DNA of 49,034 nucleotides from Lachnospiraceae bacterium UBA1721 (lineage in GTDB: Bacteria > Bacillota > Clostridia > Lachnospirales > Lachnospiraceae): the NCBI GenBank assembly GCA_002317155.1, contig DCIR01000063.1, positions 1 to 49,034 of the forward strand. The letters run 5' to 3'. Both the position numbers and the translations under genes were made by a program. This document shows positions 25,594 through 33,468 of this stretch, one piece after another (positions within the stretch are counted from its first letter, which is position 1; every line of letters starts with the position of its first letter). Below the pieces are notes generated by a model. The model saw nothing but the letters and a program-made list of their open reading frames with translations. It was not told where the DNA came from and did not search any database.

Positions 25594-25842
25594 TTACATG
25601 TGCTCTACAACATACTTGGTAAGGCTTGTGATATTGAAGAAATGCTCCTTGGGAACACCGGTCATTACAACGCCATACTCGCTGTCGATGCAAGAGATGA
25701 TCTCAAGTGAATCTACTGAATCAAGACCAATACCATCATTGAAAAGAGCTACTTCATAATCAAGCTCCTCTTCAGGAATGTTGAGGTTCTCAGATAACAT
25801 GCTCTTAATCTTTGCTGCTACTTCAAGTTCTTTCTCGTTCAT
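25594..25842 (-). CDS. acpP: Acyl carrier protein
   Basis: An 82-residue acidic carrier protein. The phosphopantetheine serine lies in GLDSVDSLEI, and the helical pattern around it is typical. It is more divergent than housekeeping AcpP (no DSLDTVEL-type motif; DSVDSLE instead), so it may serve the fused ketosynthase of this operon in particular. AAAGGA lies nine bases before the start. It lies between plsC and the KS fusion. Confidence 0.9.
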   Translation of the reverse strand: MNEKELEVAAKIKSMLSENLNIPEEELDYEVALFNDGIGLDSVDSLEIISCIDSEYGVVMTGVPKEHFFNITSLTKYVVEHM

Positions 25843-25895
25843 TGTTATATTCCTTTCTGTGTGGTTCTATATGCACCGCATGAGCGGGTCATAAA

Positions 25896-26531
25896 CTATT
25901 TAATCTCGCCATTAACGAGCTTGGTGCCGAGTTCTTTAACTATATCTCTACAGCTCTCGGCATGCTTTTTCATCACCTGCGAAGGTCTGCCCTTCTCGTG
26001 AAGATCGGGATAAATCGGCTTTCCGATTACCAGATTGGTTTTCTTAAAAAGCTTTATCTTTCTGTCTATATACATCGGAACCAATGTTGCTCCGCTCTGC
26101 TTGGCAAGCACCAAAAATCCGGGCTTAAACTCATCCATCTGATCGACAGGACTCGTATGTCCCTCCGGCAAAATGTATATTGACGCGCCATTATTCATTT
26201 TTTCAGTAGCTTTATCCAGCCACTCAGTATCCATACCGCCTTTGCGATCCATAGATAAGTATGGCAGATTTCTGAACAACCAGTTTAACTTCTTTTTTTC
26301 ATACCAGTCCTTGCCGACAAAAGTCCAGACTCTGAATCTTCCCAAAAGTCTTGTCATAAACAAGCCTTCTACATAACCGGTATGATTTGAAAACACAACG
26401 CAATGGTTCTTAAAAGCTTCCTGCGTTACTTTTTTATCTTCCCAATGAATAGACATCGGATAAATAATGCGAAGCCCCGGATATACTGCCCAGAAAATAA
26501 ATTTAGCCAGAGCTCTCTTTATTTTCTCCAT
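25896..26531 (-). CDS. plsC: PlsC-type 1-acyl-glycerol-3-phosphate acyltransferase
   Basis: A 211-residue membrane-associated acyltransferase. Motif I reads NHTGYVEG at residues 49-56, so the usual HX4D has Glu in place of Asp (H50, E55). Motif III is ILPEGHTS instead of FPEGTRS. A hydrophobic N-terminal stretch (FIFWAVYPGLRIIYP) may lie at the membrane. The family transfers acyl groups to lysophosphatidate; PlsC-like acyltransferases also occur in aryl polyene-type clusters. It starts 2 bases after the flavoprotein stop, with AGAGG as ribosome site. The acceptor is uncertain. Confidence 0.82.
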   Translation of the reverse strand: MEKIKRALAKFIFWAVYPGLRIIYPMSIHWEDKKVTQEAFKNHCVVFSNHTGYVEGLFMTRLLGRFRVWTFVGKDWYEKKKLNWLFRNLPYLSMDRKGGMDTEWLDKATEKMNNGASIYILPEGHTSPVDQMDEFKPGFLVLAKQSGATLVPMYIDRKIKLFKKTNLVIGKPIYPDLHEKGRPSQVMKKHAESCRDIVKELGTKLVNGEIK

Positions 26532-26533
26532 TA

Positions 26534-27277
26534 TCAGCCTCTTTTTCCGTAAGGCCCAACATTAGGGTCGTCCCAATTCAAATTGATCAGCTTCTCAAAT
26601 GTATTATGTCCAAGCATCGGCACTGCCAGCTTATTCATAGTCTCCTCTGAAAGGCAACCATTCTCTGCAAATTCCTTACCGGCCTCGGTATACTTCACAA
26701 GATATCTCTCAACCTTCGCCTGTAAAGTCTTCTCAGCAAGCATACCACCCTGTGATGCTGTAACCATAGTATAGTTACCGATACCGCAGATTGTATCATA
26801 CTGAAGCTTAACCGAATCATAACAGCCTTCAGTCTTTTCATATCCGCATGAAGAGATAAGCACAAGCTTCTTCTCCATCAGCTCGGGATATCTCATCTTA
26901 TGCAGAAAGCTTCCGGTCATGTTGTTGCCGCCGACGCCTCTGTATTCTGATACATAAGCAATCATTCTGTCGACAAACGCCTTCATCTTTGAAGGCATAC
27001 CGAAGAAATAAAGAGGAAAGCTCTGTATGATAATATCGCTCTCCATGACAAGATCACGAATCTCGTCCATATCATCGTGGATGATGCACTTGCCCCTGTC
27101 ATTCTTCCAACAGCAAAGACAACCGTAGCAATGCTCTATTTTTTTATCGCGAAGCCTTACATCCACAACCTCTGCATCAGGATACTTCTCCTTGATGCCA
27201 CGGATAAAAGCATTGGCAACCTTTAATGAAGAACTGCCTTCGCCCCTCATACTACCGTTTAAGAGCAAAATCTTCAT
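26534..27277 (-). CDS. Flavodoxin-fold (iron-sulfur) flavoprotein
   Basis: A 247-residue protein of the NADPH-dependent FMN reductase/flavodoxin family. The FMN phosphate loop is LLLNGSMRGEGSSS near the N-terminus, and FPLYFFGMPSKMKAFVDR forms the isoalloxazine-binding turn. The cysteine cluster CYGCLCCWKNDRGKC near residue 55 resembles iron-sulfur flavoproteins and may hold a 4Fe-4S cluster. The start MKILLLNGS follows GAGGA. It is the first visible gene of the lipid operon and could supply electrons for an acyl-chain reduction, but no direct evidence shows this. No clear promoter is visible in the 164 bases upstream. Confidence 0.8.
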   Translation of the reverse strand: MKILLLNGSMRGEGSSSLKVANAFIRGIKEKYPDAEVVDVRLRDKKIEHCYGCLCCWKNDRGKCIIHDDMDEIRDLVMESDIIIQSFPLYFFGMPSKMKAFVDRMIAYVSEYRGVGGNNMTGSFLHKMRYPELMEKKLVLISSCGYEKTEGCYDSVKLQYDTICGIGNYTMVTASQGGMLAEKTLQAKVERYLVKYTEAGKEFAENGCLSEETMNKLAVPMLGHNTFEKLINLNWDDPNVGPYGKRG

Positions 27278-27441
27278 AACAATCCTCACAAATCTATATC
27301 TTATACGCCAGCTTATTCTCTAAATATATTAAATCCGCAGCTAACGATGAGTATATTAGGGCAAAATACACCTAACACATCATAACATTTTCTCACAAAT
27401 CCCCCATTTAAGCAACCCTGAAATCACTTATACCTTAACCA

Positions 27442-29103
27442 TTAGCAAACATGCCCGTTGATTATTCGTATATTTCTGGTGCAGCTCTCTGAAATCTCCT
27501 TGGGAACGCTTCCAAACAGAAGAACCGTAATGTTTTTAGCGGCCATTTTACTGATAATAACATTACACTTACTGATGAACTTCTCATCACATTCGCTAAA
27601 TACATTATTCAGTATCAGTATGTCGGTTCTGTCATCCAAAAGCGAAAGTGCAATTTCTATCTTCTTAAGCACATCTGAAGGAACATCCATAGCCTTTTCA
27701 TCGGCATATTTATCAGCTCCCGCGAACTTGAGTATTCTACTCATGCTATTATCAAGCACCGTCTTGGGATGTCCCATAAGTGCGCCATGTCGGTATATGT
27801 TTTCTTTTACCGTATATCCCGCCTCGAAGCTGCTCTTGGCTGCAACCATTCTAAATCTCATTGGTGATTTAGTAACAGTTCCGACAGCCGGATTGCATTT
27901 ACCGATGAGTAGTCCTATAAACGCCTCCTGCTCCCTGCTGCTGGTACCGGTAATCTCGATAACCTCACCCGGATAGATCTTTATATCCATTCCTTCTATG
28001 ACATCGATAACCTTGTAATCAGTATTATTTCTGTTTTTAGAAGCCTTCGGTCTGATTCGTCCGCGAACCGTTACATTCTCCGCTGTAAAGATAGGTTCGG
28101 GTTTATCAACTTCTTCAGACTTTACTTCCACCGTTTCTTCGGATGCTTCCTCAACTGATTCTCCAGTAGATTCCCCAGCAACTTCTTCAGCATCTTCCTC
28201 AACCATCTCTTCAGTTGATTCCTCAGCTGCTTCTTCATCTACTTCTTCAGTGATTCCCTCAGTAGCTTCATCAACTGCTTCCTCAGACTCATCCTCTATA
28301 GTTTCAACTACAATATCTTCCTCGGCGAGTTCTTCTCCAACCGCCTCTTTTTTCTTCTTTCCGAAGGTGGTTATAAGTGGAATCGAAACCAGTACAGCAA
28401 TTAAGGCCACTACAGCAACCCAATAAATCACAGCCTTTTTATTAATACTGCTCGCGCCATCATCCGCCCCTGTTTGAGCAGGATCCGAAACATTATTACC
28501 CTCAGCCAGATTCTCCTGTTCCTGCAAAGAGTCATCACCGACCGGCTCAGACATATCTTCATTAGTATCATCTGATGTATCATCGTCGGAAGCTGCGCCT
28601 ATAACATTCTCGATGAATGCTTCCAAATCAGCAAGATTTTGCTCTGATATATCTTCACCCTTTATGCGTACCGTTGCTTCATCCAGCGTTTCGATATCAT
28701 ACTCGGTTCCGTCTGCGCCAACCGCATTGGCAGACAATACCTTTATATAAGCATCTCCGCCACTCGTAGTCTTAAAATCAATCCATACCTTAATATTGGT
28801 AAGATATTCTCCGCTTCCGCTTACCGTAACCGTTCCGTTTGAAATATCAATATCATCATATCCGCCCGTAACCTCAAGGCGCGACCTGTCATATTCAAGC
28901 ACTATGGTGTATGCGCTTATTCCCACATCACTTTTAAGGTAGGTACTTACCTGGAACGGAGTATCACTATTCTTATCATAGCGGTCCGCTCCCAACTGGA
29001 CGGACAGTTCCGCTGCCTGTACGGTCAGCGGGAAACATATAACCAATGCTGTCACAAATACAGCTATTATTAAATTTTTGACATATTCCTTAGTTATACG
29101 CAT
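27442..29103 (-). CDS. Membrane-anchored cohesin-like protein fused to a degenerate ABC ATPase
   Basis: A 553-residue protein. Order: signal peptide (1-31), cohesin-like beta domain outside the cell (about 32-147, with VGISAYTIVLEYDRSRLEV), acidic linker, one membrane segment (about 224-246) followed by KKKK (inside), a Glu-rich stretch (250-335), and a cytosolic domain (about 339-553) resembling Wzt/TagH polysaccharide-exporter ATPases (TVKENIYRHGALMG). All ATPase motifs are gone: Walker A is GTSSREQEAF, the signature VPSDV, Walker B ILILNNVF and the H-loop FGSVP. It may couple a dockerin-bound ligand outside to a partner inside. No partner permease is adjacent. The start has no good ribosome site. 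Function unknown. Confidence 0.75.
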   Translation of the reverse strand: MRITKEYVKNLIIAVFVTALVICFPLTVQAAELSVQLGADRYDKNSDTPFQVSTYLKSDVGISAYTIVLEYDRSRLEVTGGYDDIDISNGTVTVSGSGEYLTNIKVWIDFKTTSGGDAYIKVLSANAVGADGTEYDIETLDEATVRIKGEDISEQNLADLEAFIENVIGAASDDDTSDDTNEDMSEPVGDDSLQEQENLAEGNNVSDPAQTGADDGASSINKKAVIYWVAVVALIAVLVSIPLITTFGKKKKEAVGEELAEEDIVVETIEDESEEAVDEATEGITEEVDEEAAEESTEEMVEEDAEEVAGESTGESVEEASEETVEVKSEEVDKPEPIFTAENVTVRGRIRPKASKNRNNTDYKVIDVIEGMDIKIYPGEVIEITGTSSREQEAFIGLLIGKCNPAVGTVTKSPMRFRMVAAKSSFEAGYTVKENIYRHGALMGHPKTVLDNSMSRILKFAGADKYADEKAMDVPSDVLKKIEIALSLLDDRTDILILNNVFSECDEKFISKCNVIISKMAAKNITVLLFGSVPKEISESCTRNIRIINGHVC

Positions 29104-29184
29104 CTATAGCATCAAAACCTCTTAGCAGCATTTTGTTATTACACCTAATGTAGTAATTTATTATCACATCAAATGCGACACTTT

Positions 29185-29213
29185 ATTTTACTATATTTCC
29201 CACCTGTTTTCAA
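29185..29213 (-). promoter_or_regulatory. Promoter of the cohesin/pseudo-ATPase gene
   Basis: Minus-strand -35 TTGAAA (29208-29213), a 17-base spacer and -10 TAAAAT (29185-29190), about 82 bases before the start codon. It is divergent from the cyclase promoter about 75 bp away. Confidence 0.6.
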
Positions 29214-29288
29214 TTTTACACATGCCTGACAAAATAAAATAATCGCCGCCACTATTTATTATTTTTTCGCTAAATTATAGATGTTTAG

Positions 29289-29297
29289 TGGTATAAT
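29289..29297 (+). promoter_or_regulatory. Extended -10 promoter of the diguanylate cyclase gene
   Basis: TGGTATAAT is an extended -10 with a consensus hexamer (29292-29297). Its predicted start site lies downstream of the upstream in-frame ATG (29281), which supports the internal start at 29350. Confidence 0.6.
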
Positions 29298-29349
29298 AAA
29301 ATCACTGAAGTATCAACTGTTTTTCACACTCAAGAATGAGAGGATTAAT

Positions 29350-30714
29350 ATGGCAGATAAACAGCGAATCAATCTTCCCGAAGGTCAATCGGAGCTTATC
29401 ATAACCTCTAAAAAGCATAAGCATAAAAACGCGATTTCAAAAAAGCTCATAGCGATAATCGTTGCCATAATGCTTGTTTTAGCCATTACTAGTTCATTGG
29501 CAATATATTTCTTTACATCAAAAACAATCCTGCGTGAAAAAGAGCAGGAGCTGGCAGCTATTTCAATGCTAACCGCCACCAATATAGATGTTAAGATTCC
29601 GGGAGACTATACACTGCAGGGAGACACTTCCTACAGATTGTATAAAGGCGATACAGATATCACTATAATGCTCGGACTTATCAGTGATAATGCGGACCTT
29701 TTGAACGTTGAGATAAGCCTTATCTATTCAGACACCCGTATACTCACCACCATCACAGACAGTAATGGTAAATCAGTTACCGGTCTCGGCCTTGCACCTC
29801 AGATTAATTCAGCCTTGGCAGGTTCAAGCAAAGGAATTTTCTTTGAAAATACGCTGATTAATACGGACGAATATTTTTCATATTACTATCCTTTGTACAA
29901 TTCAGATGGTTCATATGCCGGCGCGATAGAGTGCTGCAGCCCTCTTAAAACAATTATGCCCACCATCAGAAATAACATTATTATTTTTAATGCAATCCTA
30001 TTGGCGGCAACCATTATTCTTCTGTTACTGATATACAATTTTAATCTTGAGGTTAATAAAAGCATCTTCAAGCTTCTCAGCTTCACCCAGGATGCGGCTT
30101 CTGGTAACGATGCAGCTTTACTCGACGCATCGTTGCTCCGTAGAAAAGACGAATTCGGAACTATTGCAACAGCAGTTTTAGACATGCATCGCTCAATGCG
30201 AGACATGATGGATAAGGATCCTCTTACCAAGCTCTACAATCGTCGAAGCGCTAACCGTAAGCTCGACATGATAATGTCTCATTATCAGTCAAACGGCACC
30301 TCATATTCAGTGGCAATCGGCGATATCGATTTCTTCAAAAAGGTAAATGACACATACGGTCACGACGGTGGTGATATCGTCCTCCAGGCGGTTGCTACAA
30401 TCCTTCAAGACCATATGAAGAAAAACGGCTTCGTTGCCAGATGGGGCGGTGAAGAATTCTTATTTGCATTCGACAAAACAGATCTTGCCACCGCAGAAAT
30501 CATTATCAATGATATCCTCGATGATATCCGTGCCCTCACAATCGATTACGAGGGACGTGAGATTAAGGTCACAATGAGCTTTGGTGTGACATGTAATCCC
30601 GAACTGAACAAGGACGAAATCATCGGTCTTGCTGATGAGCGTCTTTACTACGCAAAAGAAAACGGCAGAAACCGTGTTGTCACAGCTCTGCCGGATGATT
30701 CTTCAGAAAACTAA
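29350..30714 (+). CDS. Membrane-bound diguanylate cyclase
   Basis: A 454-residue sensor cyclase. A first membrane segment (about residues 30-54), an extracellular sensor region (about 55-185), a second membrane segment (about 188-212), a HAMP-like linker, then a GGDEF domain with RWGGEEF and the upstream DIDFFKKVND metal/substrate motif. It should make cyclic di-GMP from two GTP. The expected inhibitory RxxD site before GGEEF is absent (NGFV), so product inhibition may be lost. The start follows AGAGGA. It diverges from the cohesin/pseudo-ATPase gene and converges on the carboxypeptidase gene. Confidence 0.92.
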   Translation: MADKQRINLPEGQSELIITSKKHKHKNAISKKLIAIIVAIMLVLAITSSLAIYFFTSKTILREKEQELAAISMLTATNIDVKIPGDYTLQGDTSYRLYKGDTDITIMLGLISDNADLLNVEISLIYSDTRILTTITDSNGKSVTGLGLAPQINSALAGSSKGIFFENTLINTDEYFSYYYPLYNSDGSYAGAIECCSPLKTIMPTIRNNIIIFNAILLAATIILLLLIYNFNLEVNKSIFKLLSFTQDAASGNDAALLDASLLRRKDEFGTIATAVLDMHRSMRDMMDKDPLTKLYNRRSANRKLDMIMSHYQSNGTSYSVAIGDIDFFKKVNDTYGHDGGDIVLQAVATILQDHMKKNGFVARWGGEEFLFAFDKTDLATAEIIINDILDDIRALTIDYEGREIKVTMSFGVTCNPELNKDEIIGLADERLYYAKENGRNRVVTALPDDSSEN

Positions 30715-30765
30715 TCTTTTTCTTCAGTTATAAATTTATAAATCAAACATAATACAGTTTGTTCA

Positions 30766-32361
30766 TTAAAATCCCGGGGCATCCTCCGGGATTTCTATAT
30801 TTTCGGCTTCAGGAATTCCCATGTAATTTCTGGCAGTCCATACTATCAGCTGCGCCAGATCCTCCGGATTATCCGGAACCTCATTTCCCACCACGCCTAC
30901 ATTTCCGAGTTCACTCATATATTTATCGTAATCATAATCCTCTATCGAGCTCACCCCACCGGCTCTGAAGACCTGCTTACCATACATGAGAAGAGTCTTG
31001 GAAATATAATTTCTGGTAACTACATCCTCCGCTCCAAGTTCAACCGCCACAAGAGTATGAACACCGTCCGAACCTTCAATCTGCAGTGCGCTCACCAGGC
31101 AGCATCCCGCTTTATTGGTCGTACCTGTCTTCATTCCCACAACTCCCTGCATATTGTAGAGCATAGGATTGGTGTTATAAACAGTTCTTCCCAAGGTGGG
31201 CAGATTCAGCGCTGTCTTAGAAGTAATATCAGTAATCTGAGGATATACCGCAAGAATGTATGACACCAGCTTAAACATGTCATTTGAGGAAATATGATTC
31301 TGAATCTTACTCTCAAAAGCAGTATCGGTATATGTAGGAAGTCCGTTACAGTTATAGAACTTGGTTGCATCCGACAGACCGATTTTTGCAGCAGTACTGT
31401 TCATCTTGGCAACAAATGCTTCCTCCGATCCCGCAACACACTCTGCAAGTGCAAGCGCACATTCATTACTGGATGGTAAAAGCATGCCTCCTATCAAATC
31501 ACTGACACTCACACTCTGCCCTGTTGCCATTCGGATAACACCATCTACCGCATATGATAGTCTGTTGACATTTTCAGATACGGACACAGTATCACTTAAG
31601 CTTATTTTTCCCTCAGACACAGCATCCATAACAACAAGATATGTCATCAGCTTGGTTGTGCTGGCCATTGAAGCGGCCATATCACCATTGTATGAATAAT
31701 ACACCTCTCCGGTAGTAGCATCTCCTATAAGCACAGTATTGGTACCGGTAAAGAAATCCTCATACTCAAGCTTTTGCATGTTCAGTACAAGAGCTACATC
31801 CGGATTGATGCACAGGTTATCCCCCTCTGTCCATACTTCCTTCTCGAGTATCAGCACCAGATCCGTAAGATACATGTAGCAATCATACACACCATTTTCG
31901 ATCTCATAGATAAACGTATAATAATGGTTATTGTATCCGTTAAGTGTGAAAGAATTGCGCTTTCTGATGTACTCAGGTTCAGACTGTGCCCTGGTATTCC
32001 CGGTAAAATAACCGTTCTCACTACCAATAGCTGTGTATGTTCCTCCGGTAGTCATCACAATGGATTCTTTACCTATTGATACATTGAACTGTGCCGCTGT
32101 CCCACTGAGTGCAACTGCCATATCTCTGAGAGATACATATTCATTTTCATCATAATACTGATGAATGGTACGAATATTGAACTCTCCCTTTCCCGACACC
32201 TTTAGGTTTCTGTTAATTCTATACTCCGCGTCATAATTAGCCGCAATTACAGGAACAGAGTAATTCATTATTGACGCTACCACCATTACACAGGCAAGCG
32301 CCAATGATACAAGCGCGAAGAAAATTTTGTGTTTTTTCTGACAAATTGTTTTCTTATTCAA
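30766..32361 (-). CDS. D-alanyl-D-alanine carboxypeptidase (S11 family)
   Basis: A 531-residue secreted or anchored penicillin-binding protein. An N-terminal membrane segment (FALVSLALACVMVVASIM) leads into a region like copper-amine-oxidase N-terminal stalk domains, then the S11 peptidase with ASTTKLM (SxxK), SSNECA (SxN) and MKTGTTNKAG (KTG). It trims the terminal D-Ala from peptidoglycan stem peptides outside the membrane. There is no suitable ATG; the TTG at 32361 has GGAG nine bases upstream, while a TTG at 32376 directly abuts the upstream stop. It forms an operon with the upstream membrane protein. Confidence 0.9.
   Translation of the reverse strand: MNKKTICQKKHKIFFALVSLALACVMVVASIMNYSVPVIAANYDAEYRINRNLKVSGKGEFNIRTIHQYYDENEYVSLRDMAVALSGTAAQFNVSIGKESIVMTTGGTYTAIGSENGYFTGNTRAQSEPEYIRKRNSFTLNGYNNHYYTFIYEIENGVYDCYMYLTDLVLILEKEVWTEGDNLCINPDVALVLNMQKLEYEDFFTGTNTVLIGDATTGEVYYSYNGDMAASMASTTKLMTYLVVMDAVSEGKISLSDTVSVSENVNRLSYAVDGVIRMATGQSVSVSDLIGGMLLPSSNECALALAECVAGSEEAFVAKMNSTAAKIGLSDATKFYNCNGLPTYTDTAFESKIQNHISSNDMFKLVSYILAVYPQITDITSKTALNLPTLGRTVYNTNPMLYNMQGVVGMKTGTTNKAGCCLVSALQIEGSDGVHTLVAVELGAEDVVTRNYISKTLLMYGKQVFRAGGVSSIEDYDYDKYMSELGNVGVVGNEVPDNPEDLAQLIVWTARNYMGIPEAENIEIPEDAPGF
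30769..30794. terminator. Bidirectional hairpin at the dac 3' end
   Basis: AAATCCCGG/CCGGGATTT (9 bp, 8-base loop) overlaps the last codons of the carboxypeptidase gene. T-rich stretches follow in both directions (ATTTTAATG on minus, ATTTCTATATTTTC on plus), so it can end both convergent transcripts. Confidence 0.65.
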
Positions 32362-32376
32362 ATCCAAAATCTCCAA

Positions 32377-33198
32377 TTATTTTCTAACATATACCAACGG
32401 GTAAACCACTCCTGCTGCAGGAGATACATTCTGTGAATCCGATGTACCATCTGATGTATCGCTCGTATCTGTAGACGAAGTGTCAGTCTGTGAATCGTTA
32501 TCCGGTGAATCAATCGCTACACCTATAGAATTGGTGGTCGCGTTCTCTACCACTATTCCTTCATCTTTATCACTCTTAGCACTGATAAGTAAAAAATCAT
32601 CCTGCACTGAGTAAATCTCATACACCGTATCTTCTGCCAAACCGGTTCTGGCGAGGATTCCCTTTTCAACCTTGTAGCTTCCGTTATGAGCATATGTCTT
32701 GTTCAAATCGGTAATACTCGGTAAAAGCTCCGGTCCATAATTTTTTATATAGTCCTCGGCTGACATTCCGATTGCTTCCTGAACCAGCTCTTCGACGGTT
32801 TTTCCTACGCTTTCAGGTGTTACTTCCGCAGTGGCTAGTCTTTTCTCTAGGAATGATGTAAGTCCTGCTGCTGCCACTCTGATTGCCTGCTGCTGTGCCT
32901 CAGCATATACCGCCTCGTCTACACTTTCCGACCAGCTTCCGTTGGAATTCATCACCAGATTTATCGAAATAACCACTCTTTCATTACCATACTCAGCCAG
33001 ATCTCCGTCTATTGATTCATCCAGCCAAATATCCATCACATCGGTGACAAACTCAGTCATATCCACCTGTCTGGTCCATTGTCCCACATACGAGGTATCT
33101 TTATATATAAACTTCTTATATACAAAAAATCCGCCAAACAAGATGCCTACTAATAATATAAGCACTATTATAGGAACTAAAAATCGCTTTGTTTTCAT
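32377..33198 (-). CDS. Single-pass exported protein of unknown function
   Basis: A 273-residue protein I do not recognise. It has a short basic N-terminus, a membrane anchor (about residues 6-29), an extracellular domain containing YVGQWTRQVDMTEFV and ISINLVMNSNGSWSES, and a low-complexity Ser/Thr/Asp linker (SQTDTSSTDTSDTSDG) near the C-terminus. GGAG lies before the start. It is directly upstream of the carboxypeptidase gene, so a role at the cell wall is plausible. Confidence 0.75.
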   Translation of the reverse strand: MKTKRFLVPIIVLILLVGILFGGFFVYKKFIYKDTSYVGQWTRQVDMTEFVTDVMDIWLDESIDGDLAEYGNERVVISINLVMNSNGSWSESVDEAVYAEAQQQAIRVAAAGLTSFLEKRLATAEVTPESVGKTVEELVQEAIGMSAEDYIKNYGPELLPSITDLNKTYAHNGSYKVEKGILARTGLAEDTVYEIYSVQDDFLLISAKSDKDEGIVVENATTNSIGVAIDSPDNDSQTDTSSTDTSDTSDGTSDSQNVSPAAGVVYPLVYVRK

Positions 33199-33251
33199 TT
33201 ATTATCTCCAAGTCCTGTTTTATCATTTACCATTCAGCCATAATATGTTTC

Positions 33252-33280
33252 ATTGTATATTTTTATAATCTATCTATCAA
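33252..33280 (-). promoter_or_regulatory. Promoter of the exported-protein/dac operon
   Basis: Minus-strand -35 TTGATA (33275-33280), a 17-base spacer and -10 TACAAT (33252-33257), about 54 bases before the start codon. Confidence 0.6.
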
Positions 33281-33386
33281 GAAACCTTTTACACAGATAT
33301 AATTTTCTTTCGTTATATACAATAAACAAATGCACCAAAATATGTTCCCGGGCCTAAAAAAATCACACCACCGGAACTCTTTGTTC

Positions 33387-33415
33387 TTGATTTATAGGCG
33401 TTTAGGAATTAGTAT
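33387..33415 (+). promoter_or_regulatory. Promoter of the TPR membrane protein gene
   Basis: -35 TTGATT (33387-33392), a 17-base spacer and -10 TAGTAT (33410-33415), about 54 bases before the start codon. Confidence 0.5.
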
Positions 33416-33468
33416 TAGCCATGTACATATTATACAAATAATACATTTACTCAAAAGGAGTTTCATAT

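Noticed and set aside
27458..27976. A 172-codon plus-strand frame opposite the pseudo-ATPase domain
   Set aside because: The minus-strand reading gives a recognisable Wzt-like domain continuous with the rest of a long gene.
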